Positions 1 to 5,320 of a stretch of DNA of 10,308 nt are shown piece by piece. Under the pieces are notes generated by a model, which had not been told where the DNA came from, made no database searches, and saw nothing but the letters and a program-made list of their open reading frames with translations. The translations under genes and the position numbers were made by a program. Location: the NCBI GenBank assembly GCA_035570595.1, contig DATMLF010000168.1:1-10308 (forward strand), written 5' to 3'. The DNA comes from AP-15 sp035570595. GTDB lineage: Bacteria > Pseudomonadota > Alphaproteobacteria > ATCC43930 > CGMCC-115725. Each line of letters begins with the position of its first letter. Within the stretch, counting starts at the first letter, position 1.

Positions 1-299
1 CCACCGACCGCAACAACCGGGCAGCAATCGATCAGCGCGTTGGCGAGTCCGGTGCCGAGATTGAGGGTTGCGGGCCCGCTCGCCGCCATGCACACGCCCG
101 GCCCCTGCGTCACCCGCGAATAGGCCTGCGCCATATAGGCCGCACCCTGCTCGTGGCGGGTGTCAATCGCGCGGATGCCCTCCTTGATGCACGTGCTTTC
201 GGCATCGAGCATCGGCCCGCCCATGATGTAGAACAGATCCTTGACGCCCTGCGCCTTCAGGCATTTCGCCAGGATCTCGTAGCCTGCGAGCTCCGCCAT
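1..299 (-). CDS. Thiamine-diphosphate-dependent enzyme (oxalyl-CoA decarboxylase / 2-hydroxyacyl-CoA lyase / acetolactate synthase-like), N-terminal part
   Basis: Only the first 99 codons lie in the window; the gene runs off the left edge. The product begins MAELAGYEILAKCLKAQGV and reads as the N-terminal pyrimidine-binding domain of ThDP enzymes. It has the 'FYIMGGPM' glycine turn (about residues 23-30), 'RHEQGAAYMAQAY' with the conserved ThDP-activating glutamate (about residue 51), and 'GPGVCMAASGPATLNLGTGLANA'-type segments (about residues 60-85). The ATG at 297-299 is supported by a strong Shine-Dalgarno, AGGAGGAG, eight bases upstream. The gene lies downstream of a formyl-CoA-transferase-like gene on the same strand, and that pairing is known from oxalate catabolism (frc-oxc). 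The visible residues do not separate oxalyl-CoA decarboxylase from 2-hydroxyacyl-CoA lyase or an acetolactate-synthase paralogue: the substrate-determining C-terminal half is missing. Family assignment is firm; substrate is inference. Confidence 0.88.
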   Translation of the reverse strand, partial: MAELAGYEILAKCLKAQGVKDLFYIMGGPMLDAESTCIKEGIRAIDTRHEQGAAYMAQAYSRVTQGPGVCMAASGPATLNLGTGLANALIDCCPVVAVG

Positions 300-322
300 T
301 ACGATATCTCCTCCTGAGTTAT

Positions 323-418
323 CGTCATGGCCGGGTTTGTCCCGGCCATCCACGCCTTCGTCTCACTCGCCCGGCGCGTCGGCGTCCGTGGATGCCCGGA
401 ACAAGTCCGGGCACGACG
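323..418. repeat. Nested palindromic intergenic repeat (MAGLVPAI type), full copy
   Basis: Two 32-base arms, 323-354 and 387-418, are inverted copies of each other with 26 of 32 positions matching, separated by 32 bases. Each arm is itself a hairpin: ATGGCCGGG/CCCGGCCAT around TTTGT on the left, and TGCCCGGA/TCCGGGCA around ACAAG on the right. The element sits in the gap between the CoA-transferase and ThDP-enzyme genes, so it would be transcribed and could fold into a large structure between the two cistrons. From memory, such elements are abundant between genes of Hyphomicrobiales and often produce false protein starts reading MAGLVPAI or MAGTNPAM. A related half copy lies at 1816-1847. Confidence 0.85.
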
Positions 419-447
419 GTGATATTGGACGCGCGGGCCTCGCGTTG

Positions 448-1668
448 TCAGATCACGCCCTCCTTTTTCAGCGCGTCGAGATCGCCCTTGCTCATGCCGA
501 GCCATTCGCCAAACACCTCGGCCGAATGCTGCCCCAGGAGCGGCGCGGGTTCGAGCTTGGGCGGCGCACCGTCGAAGCGCACCGGCCAGGCGGGCATCTT
601 GAACGGCCCCGAGGGATGCTGCATGACCTGCAGGATGCCGCGCTGCTCAAAGCTCGGCTCGTTTGTCAATTCCATCGTGTCGAGCACCGCACCTGCCGGC
701 ACCCCGGCGGCGCCGATCAGCCGCATCGCCTCGTGCTTGTCGCGGCGCCGGGTGAACTCGGCGACCAGCTCGTTGACCTCGGCCGCGTGCTCGCCGCGGG
801 CGGCCGGCGTCTCGTAGCGCGGGTCGCCGATCAGCTCCTCATGCCCCAGCACCTTCAGCAAGCGGTGCCAGTGCTCGCGCGGGCGGGCGAAGACATAAAT
901 CCAGTCGTTCGGTCCCCCCGGCGCGCACGGAAAGATGCCGCTCGGCGCGACACCGCCGGCGAGGCTCCTGCCGCCGCCGCGGCCGGCCGGCCGGCCGGTC
1001 TGCGCCTGCACCTGGAACGGGAAGCGCATGTAGTGCAGCATCGCGTCCTGCATCGCGATCTGCAGCCGGCGGCCCTGACCCGTGCTCTTGCGCTCGTAAA
1101 GGGCGCCCAGAATGCTGATCGCCATCAGCATGCCGGTCCCGGTGTCGCCGAGCGAGGGGCCCGGCTTGCAGGGCGGCCCGTCGGGCTCGCCGGTGACGCT
1201 CATCGTGCCGCCGCAAGCTTGTGCTATCATGTCGAAGGCGAGGTTGTGCTCGTAGGGGCTGCCTTCGCCAAAGCCCTTGACCTGGCAATAGACGATGCCG
1301 GGGTTGATCGCGCGGATCACGTCGAAGCCGAGGCCCAGGCGCTCGATCGTGCCGGGCGCCATGTTCTCGATCATCACGTCCGCCTGCCGTGCCAATTCCT
1401 TGACCAGCGCCACGCCCTGCTCGGATTTGAGGTTGACCGTCACCGACTTCTTGTTGGCGTTGAACTCGAAGAAATAATAGGAGTCGCCGCCCGGCCGCCC
1501 GGGGAAGTTGGTCCGGCCGGGTTCGCCGCCCTGCGGGTTCTCGACCTTGACCACCTCGGCGCCGAGCCAGGCCAGCGCCTCGGTGCAGGAAGGGCCGGCC
1601 TCGAACTGGGTCAGGTCGAGCACCTTGACCCCGGCGAGACACTTCAGCGGCATGCCCGTTCCGTCCAT
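448..1668 (-). CDS. CaiB/BaiF family (class III) CoA-transferase, formyl-CoA:oxalate CoA-transferase-like
   Basis: A 406-residue protein, close to the roughly 415-430 usual for the family. Class III CoA-transferases move CoA between carboxylic acids through an aspartyl-CoA thioester in the cytoplasm, as interlocked dimers. Visible signatures in order: 'VKVLDLTQFEAGPSCTEALAW' (15-34), 'GAEVVKVE' (36-43), 'NKKSVTVNLKS' (72-82), 'ADVMIENMAPG' (96-106), 'KGFGEGSPYE' (131-140), and 'SLGDTGTGM' with the probable catalytic Asp175 (172-180). A glycine-rich stretch 'GRGGGRSLAGG' (229-239) recalls the mobile loop of formyl-CoA transferase. The C-terminal 'PAPLLGQHSAEVF' block is typical. ATG at 1666-1668 has GGAGGAG (1678-1684) nine bases upstream; an internal Met at residue 6 is a weaker alternative. 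It precedes the ThDP enzyme on the same strand, 148 bases apart, consistent with an operon. Similarity to Frc in remembered motifs is good, but other acyl-CoA substrates are possible. Confidence 0.93.
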   Translation of the reverse strand: MDGTGMPLKCLAGVKVLDLTQFEAGPSCTEALAWLGAEVVKVENPQGGEPGRTNFPGRPGGDSYYFFEFNANKKSVTVNLKSEQGVALVKELARQADVMIENMAPGTIERLGLGFDVIRAINPGIVYCQVKGFGEGSPYEHNLAFDMIAQACGGTMSVTGEPDGPPCKPGPSLGDTGTGMLMAISILGALYERKSTGQGRRLQIAMQDAMLHYMRFPFQVQAQTGRPAGRGGGRSLAGGVAPSGIFPCAPGGPNDWIYVFARPREHWHRLLKVLGHEELIGDPRYETPAARGEHAAEVNELVAEFTRRRDKHEAMRLIGAAGVPAGAVLDTMELTNEPSFEQRGILQVMQHPSGPFKMPAWPVRFDGAPPKLEPAPLLGQHSAEVFGEWLGMSKGDLDALKKEGVI

Positions 1669-1722
1669 TGCTGTTCACTCCTCCACGAATTCGCTGTCGC
1701 GACGATAGCGCACCCGATCGGC

Positions 1723-1768
1723 CCGCGGAAATCTTGGTTTCGCGGATCAGCGCCGTTTTCCGCGGAAA
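1723..1768. promoter_or_regulatory. Cluster of CCGCGGAAA palindromes, candidate operator
   Basis: The sequence CCGCGGAAA occurs at 1723-1731 and again at 1760-1768. The second copy is part of a perfect 12-base palindrome, TTTCCGCGGAAA (1757-1768). Between them, TTTCGCGGA (1738-1746) is the same element inverted with one C missing. This is three related half-site groups in 46 bases, located 55-100 bases upstream of the CoA-transferase start and 130-175 bases upstream of argC, in a divergent intergenic region. A dimeric repressor or activator binding site is a reasonable inference. The regulator is not in the window and I do not recognise the motif. Confidence 0.4.
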
Positions 1769-1815
1769 GCATTTTGTGGAAGCCGGCAAATCGGTTACCA
1801 CCCGCTCTCCCACCC

Positions 1816-1847
1816 CGTCATGGCCGGGCTTGTCCCGGCCATCGACG
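1816..1847. repeat. Half copy of the nested palindromic repeat
   Basis: This 32-base element matches the left arm at 323-354 except at two positions (GGGCTTG for GGGTTTG, and ATCGACG for ATCCACG). It keeps the inner 9-base hairpin ATGGCCGGG/CCCGGCCAT. The second, inverted arm is not visible downstream, so it looks like a decayed or solo copy. It ends about 50 bases before the argC start codon. Its ATG is in frame with argC and would add a repeat-derived N-terminus reading MAGLVPAIDG. Confidence 0.8.
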
Positions 1848-1897
1848 GACCGCGTCGGCTTGGGCATTGCGGAGCTGGCGCGAGAAGGAGAAGGGCG

Positions 1898-2947
1898 ATG
1901 GCAACGGATCACAAGGTGCGGATCGGGATCCTGGGCGCGAGCGGCTATACCGGTGCCGAGTTGCTGCGCCTGCTGCGCTATCATCCGCAGGCCGAGATCC
2001 GCGCTCTGACCGCCGACCGCCACGCGGGCAAGCCGATCGCGGCGGTCTTTCCGCATCTGGCGGGCGAGGGGCTGCCCGACCTCGTCGCGATCGGCGAGGT
2101 CGACTGGTCGGGTCTCGACCTGGTGTTTTGCGGCCTGCCGCACGGCACGACGCAAGAGGTCATCGCCGGGCTGCCGGAGCATCTGAAAATCGTCGACCTG
2201 TCGGCCGATTTCCGCCTTGCCGACACCGCGACCTATGCCGAATGGTACGGCCACGAGCATCGCGCCCCCGAATTGCAGCGCGAGGCGGTCTACGGCCTGA
2301 CCGAAATCGCCCGGGAGGCGGTGCGCGGCGCGCGGCTCGTCGCCAACCCCGGTTGCTACCCGACCTCGGCGCAATTGCCGCTCGTCCCCTTGGTTCGAGC
2401 CCGCCTGATCGACGCCGACGACATCATCGTCGACGCCAAATCCGGGGTCAGCGGCGCCGGCCGCGCGGCGCGCGAAGGGAGCCTCTATTGCGAAGTCGCC
2501 GAGGGCATCAACGCCTACGGCGTCGCCGGCCACCGTCATGCGCCGGAGATCGAGCAGGGCCTGTCGCGAGCGGCCGGGCGCACCGTCGTCGTCAACTTCA
2601 CGCCGCACCTGATGCCGATGAACCGCGGCATCCTGTCGACGATCTACGTCCGGCTCGCCGCCGGCGCCACCTTGGGCGATCTGCGGGCGGTCGTCGAAGA
2701 GGCCTATGCCGGCGAGCCGTTTGTCCGCGTGCTGCCGGACGGCAGCCTGCCGGCGACCCGCCATGTGCGCGGCACCAACTTGTGCCTGATCGGGCTCAGC
2801 CGCGACCGGGTCGCGGGCCGCGCGATCCTCGTCTCGGCGCTCGACAATCTGGTAAAGGGCGCCTCCGGGCAGGCCATCCAGAACATGAACGCGATGCTTG
2901 GGCTGCCGGAAACGACCGCGCTCGAGCACCGCGCGCTGTTTCCCTGA
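1898..2947 (+). CDS. argC: N-acetyl-gamma-glutamyl-phosphate reductase
   Basis: ArgC catalyses the NADPH-dependent reduction of N-acetylglutamyl 5-phosphate to the semialdehyde, the third step of arginine (ornithine) synthesis, in the cytoplasm. The 349-residue length is normal for the longer ArgC type. Motifs: Rossmann loop 'GILGASGYTGAELLRLL' (10-26), 'GLPHGTTQ' (79-86), 'VDLSADFRL' (99-107), 'VANPGCYPTSAQL' with catalytic Cys153 (148-160), 'DAKSGVSGAGR' (179-189), 'GHRHAPEI' with the conserved histidines (211-218), 'FTPHLMPMNRG' (234-244), and the C-terminal 'GTNLCLIG' and 'DNLVKGASGQAIQNMN' blocks. The start chosen is the ATG at 1898, seven bases after AAGGAG (1885-1890) and with a family-typical N-terminus. 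An in-frame ATG at 1820 also exists but lies inside the repeat and was rejected. No other arg gene is in the window. Confidence 0.97.
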   Translation: MATDHKVRIGILGASGYTGAELLRLLRYHPQAEIRALTADRHAGKPIAAVFPHLAGEGLPDLVAIGEVDWSGLDLVFCGLPHGTTQEVIAGLPEHLKIVDLSADFRLADTATYAEWYGHEHRAPELQREAVYGLTEIAREAVRGARLVANPGCYPTSAQLPLVPLVRARLIDADDIIVDAKSGVSGAGRAAREGSLYCEVAEGINAYGVAGHRHAPEIEQGLSRAAGRTVVVNFTPHLMPMNRGILSTIYVRLAAGATLGDLRAVVEEAYAGEPFVRVLPDGSLPATRHVRGTNLCLIGLSRDRVAGRAILVSALDNLVKGASGQAIQNMNAMLGLPETTALEHRALFP

Positions 2948-2979
2948 GCGCGCTTCCGCCCCCCAGGGTCGGGCTGTCG

Positions 2980-3288
2980 ATGCGGCCTCTGGCACTCATT
3001 TTGGCGTCGTTTGTCCTTGCCGCGAGTGCGGTGGCGGCACCTGGGTCGCCGCCTGCGGTGTTCCGCTGCACCAATCCGACGAGCGGGACGAGCTGGGACA
3101 TCAGCGTCGACTATGCCCGCAGCCGGGTCGATGCGTTCCCGGCCGAGATCAGCGACCGGTGGATCAGCTGGCATGACACCGCGCAAGGGGGTTTTTACGA
3201 CCTCGACCGCTTGACCGGCGAATTGACCGTGCGCTCCGCGTCGAGCACCGGCGGGTATTTTCTCTATGACAAATGCCGTGCCGGCTGA
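2980..3288 (+). CDS. Small secreted protein of unknown function with two cysteines
   Basis: A 102-residue protein starting MRPLALILASFVLAASAVAA, a good Sec signal peptide with probable cleavage after the AVA or VAA near residue 20. The mature part is about 82 residues and has exactly two cysteines, Cys30 near its start ('FRCTNPTSGTSWDI') and Cys99 at its end ('YDKCRAG'). They could form a single disulfide closing a small beta-rich domain, and aromatic residues are frequent (Trp39, Trp61, Trp64, several Phe and Tyr). It begins 32 bases after argC, so it may be cotranscribed, although function gives no link. I see no clear Shine-Dalgarno. I do not recognise the family. Reality is supported by the signal peptide followed by a non-repetitive, balanced composition, unlike the arginine-rich shadow frames around it. 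Confidence 0.72.
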   Translation: MRPLALILASFVLAASAVAAPGSPPAVFRCTNPTSGTSWDISVDYARSRVDAFPAEISDRWISWHDTAQGGFYDLDRLTGELTVRSASSTGGYFLYDKCRAG

Positions 3289-3305
3289 CTGGCGGAGTTA
3301 GCCGG
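3281..3305. terminator. Hairpin between convergent genes, possible terminator
   Basis: CCGGCTGACT and AGTTAGCCGG pair over 10 bases with one G-T wobble around a GGCGG loop. The hairpin overlaps the stop codon of the small secreted protein and lies 29 bases from the end of the oppositely oriented solute-binding protein gene. No T-tract follows on either strand, so it is not a textbook intrinsic terminator; it may instead protect or separate the convergent transcripts. Confidence 0.35.
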
Positions 3306-3333
3306 TGAGGGTTGGCTGGCGGCCGCTGGTCGA

Positions 3334-4908
3334 TCAGTTCTTGACGACGCTCCACATGAAGAGGGCCGGCCCAATGTCGACCCCGGAAAGATTGTTACGG
3401 AAGGCGGTGCGGGCCGAATATTCGCCGAGCGGAATATAAGGCACGTTCACGTAAGCCTCGCGCTGCAGGTCGGCCGCGATCGCCTTGCGCTCCTCTTCGG
3501 TCGGCGCGTCCATCCACGAGGCCCGCAACTTTTCGATGACCGGATCGTCGGGCCAGCCGAACCAGGCCTCGGCGCCGTTCGCGCGCAGCGGCGCGTCGAC
3601 CGCCGGGTCGAGGATGGCAATCCCGGGAAACGTCGTCAGGAAGATGCTCCAGCCGCCTTGGTCGACGGGCGCCTTGGAGGCGCGGCGGGAAACCAGCGTC
3701 CCCCAATCCATCGCCTCGACCTCGAAATTGATCCCGAGGCGGCGCAACAGGTCGGCGGCGACCAGCGACAGCGCATGCAGCGCCGTGAAATCGGTCGGGT
3801 CGAGCAGGGCAACCTCTTCCCCGTTGTATCCCGCCTGGGTGATCAGCTGCTTCGCTTTGACGATGTTGCGCGGTTCTTCGAGCGGCCGCGCCCCGGCGTC
3901 GCTCGCCATCGGCCCGTCGCAGCTGTAAAAGCTGAAGCAGGGGTTCCAATATTTCTTGTCGCCGGCGAGTGCCGTCATAAAGTCGGACTGATCGACGGCG
4001 TAGAGCAGCGCCTGCCGCATCTTGACGTTGTCGAACGGCGGCTGCAGGTCGTTGAACCGCAGCAGCCCGGTCATGCCGAACGGGCTTCCCTGGACCAGCG
4101 TGACGTCAGGATTGTGCGTCAGCAGCGGATAGAAATCGGGCGGCGGGTTCTCCCACCAGTCCGCCTCGCCAGTCGTGAACGCCGCCACCGCGGTCGTCGG
4201 GTCGGGAAGATAAAGCCAGACGACGCGGTCGACATGGACGACCTTGCCGCCCGCGGCCCAGCTCGGCGGCTCCTGGCGCGGCACGTATTCCGGGTTTTTC
4301 ACAAATACGGCGCGATGGCCGGGCTGCCATTCGTCCTTGACGAACTTGAACGGGCCCGAGCCTGTCGTCTCCTTGATCTGCTCGTCGGCGCTGGTTTCGG
4401 CGACCCGTTGCGGCATGATGAACGGCACGTTGCTGTCCGGCTTGGCAAGTGCCGCCAGCAGCAGCGGAAACGGCTTTTTCAGAGTGATCGAAAAGCTCTT
4501 GTCGTCGATCACGCGATATTCGGCGACCGCCTCGGCAAGCGACTGCCCGAGCGTGTCGCGCGCGCTCCAGCGCTTTAGCGAGGCAATGCAGTCGGCGCTG
4601 CGGACCGGCGCGCCGTCGTCGAATTTGAGCCCGTCGCGCAGAGTAAAGGCATAGACCAGCTTGTCGTCGCTGACCGTCCAATGGTCGACCATCTGCGGGC
4701 GCACTTGAAAGTGGCTGTCGAGCGCAAACAGCGTGTCGTAGATCATGTAGCCGTAATTTCGGGTAATCGTCGCGGTCGTCCAGATCGGGTCGAGCACGCG
4801 CAGATCGGCCTGGGCGATCAGGCGCAGCGTTTGCGGCGGGCTTGCCGATGCGGCGGCGGCGAGCGAGGAGAACACCAAGGCGAGTGCGCCCCATGCGAGG
4901 CGGTTCAT
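3334..4908 (-). CDS. ABC transporter periplasmic substrate-binding protein, peptide/nickel family (SBP_bac_5)
   Basis: A 524-residue exported protein. Residues 1-22 (MNRLAWGALALVFSSLAAAA...) form a Sec signal peptide, probably cut after ASA. No lipobox cysteine is seen, so it should be soluble in the periplasm. Family features in order: 'LRVLDPIWTTATITRNYGYMIYDTLF' (36-61), 'LVYAFTLRDGLKFDDGAPVRSADC' (84-107), 'TGSGPFKF' (182-189), 'VKNPEY' (203-208), 'PFDNVKMRQALLYAVDQ' (291-307), and the C-terminal 'NVPYIPLGEY' block. Members bind oligopeptides, dipeptides, nickel chelates, glutathione or other small ligands for a DppBCDF-type importer. Ligand cannot be told from sequence. The start ATG at 4906-4908 has a modest GAGGG about eight bases upstream. 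No permease or ATPase gene is adjacent within the window: it is flanked by a convergent unrelated gene and a 412-base gap, so it looks like an orphan binding protein. Confidence 0.93.
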   Translation of the reverse strand: MNRLAWGALALVFSSLAAAASASPPQTLRLIAQADLRVLDPIWTTATITRNYGYMIYDTLFALDSHFQVRPQMVDHWTVSDDKLVYAFTLRDGLKFDDGAPVRSADCIASLKRWSARDTLGQSLAEAVAEYRVIDDKSFSITLKKPFPLLLAALAKPDSNVPFIMPQRVAETSADEQIKETTGSGPFKFVKDEWQPGHRAVFVKNPEYVPRQEPPSWAAGGKVVHVDRVVWLYLPDPTTAVAAFTTGEADWWENPPPDFYPLLTHNPDVTLVQGSPFGMTGLLRFNDLQPPFDNVKMRQALLYAVDQSDFMTALAGDKKYWNPCFSFYSCDGPMASDAGARPLEEPRNIVKAKQLITQAGYNGEEVALLDPTDFTALHALSLVAADLLRRLGINFEVEAMDWGTLVSRRASKAPVDQGGWSIFLTTFPGIAILDPAVDAPLRANGAEAWFGWPDDPVIEKLRASWMDAPTEEERKAIAADLQREAYVNVPYIPLGEYSARTAFRNNLSGVDIGPALFMWSVVKN

Positions 4909-5320
4909 CCTGCATCCCTCGTCTATTTTCGCGCGATCGGCGATGGCGGCTCTCGTAATTGACCCCGACGCATGCTGCCGCAGGGTCGGGTCGGCCCGTT
5001 AACCTTACTTTTGCATTACGCAGCGCGTCGCGCAATCAGCAGCGCGCATCGGTTCAAAGCTTAGCGCCGCGCATTTTGCCAATTGGTAAAGCCGCCCCTG
5101 GCAAGATGCCGGTCGAACCGGGACCGCCGCGGCACGCTCCGCCCTTGACGCGCGGCTGCCGCGCGCGCAAGACGAGCGGGGCGGCGGCGGCGCGGGATCA
5201 GCCGAGCGGCTGTTGGTAGCGCGCACCGAGGTCGCGCCCAGGCCGGGCGGCGCCCGCGACCCAAGCCTATGCCTGCTTGCCCGCGGACGACCCCGCAACC
5301 GACAAGTTCAGGAGTAGCCG
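4909..5320. other. Intergenic region between divergent genes, no convincing gene
   Basis: This 412-base stretch separates the solute-binding protein (minus) from the LVIVD-repeat protein (plus), so promoters for both should lie here. Open frames on both strands are present but are arginine/alanine/proline-rich and lack ribosome sites, as expected by chance at this base composition. Visible structure consists of the near-palindrome at 5075-5090 and a loose inverted repeat around 4961-4995 (GACCCCGAC versus GTCGGGTC). The AT-richer patch near 4998-5016 could hold promoter elements of the minus-strand gene, but I found no good paired -35/-10 boxes. Confidence 0.6.
5075..5090. promoter_or_regulatory. 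Near-perfect palindrome TTTGCCAATTGGTAAA, possible operator
   Basis: Fourteen of 16 bases obey dyad symmetry about the centre of CCAATTGG (5079-5086); only the G/A mismatch flanking the core breaks it. It stands out as an AT-rich island in a very GC-rich gap, about 230 bases upstream of the propeller gene and 170 bases upstream of the solute-binding protein gene. Size and symmetry are those of a dimeric helix-turn-helix regulator site. The regulator is unknown. Confidence 0.3.

Noticed and set aside
1820..1897. Longer argC starting at the ATG in the palindromic repeat
   Set aside because: The added 26 residues are a translation of the repeat, and the ATG at 1898 has a good ribosome site and matches the family N-terminus.
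337..2979. Very long plus-strand open frame of about 880 codons ahead of the small secreted protein
   Set aside because: It runs antisense to the CoA-transferase and out of frame through argC, both of which have clear family motifs. Its product is arginine/alanine/histidine-rich and repeats no domain. Only its last part, from 2980, looks like a real gene.
839..2995. Minus-strand open frame of about 718 codons over argC and part of the CoA-transferase
   Set aside because: It is antisense to argC and in a different frame of the CoA-transferase, with arginine-rich low-complexity sequence. Long shadow frames are expected at this GC content.
3658..4578. Plus-strand open frame of about 306 codons within the solute-binding protein gene
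   Set aside because: It is antisense to a gene with a signal peptide and family motifs, and its product is arginine-rich without domains.
5005..5298. Minus-strand open frame of 97 codons in the gap before the propeller gene
   Set aside because: Its composition is dominated by Arg, Ala, Pro and Ser, it has no ribosome site, and it overlaps similar frames in other phases.
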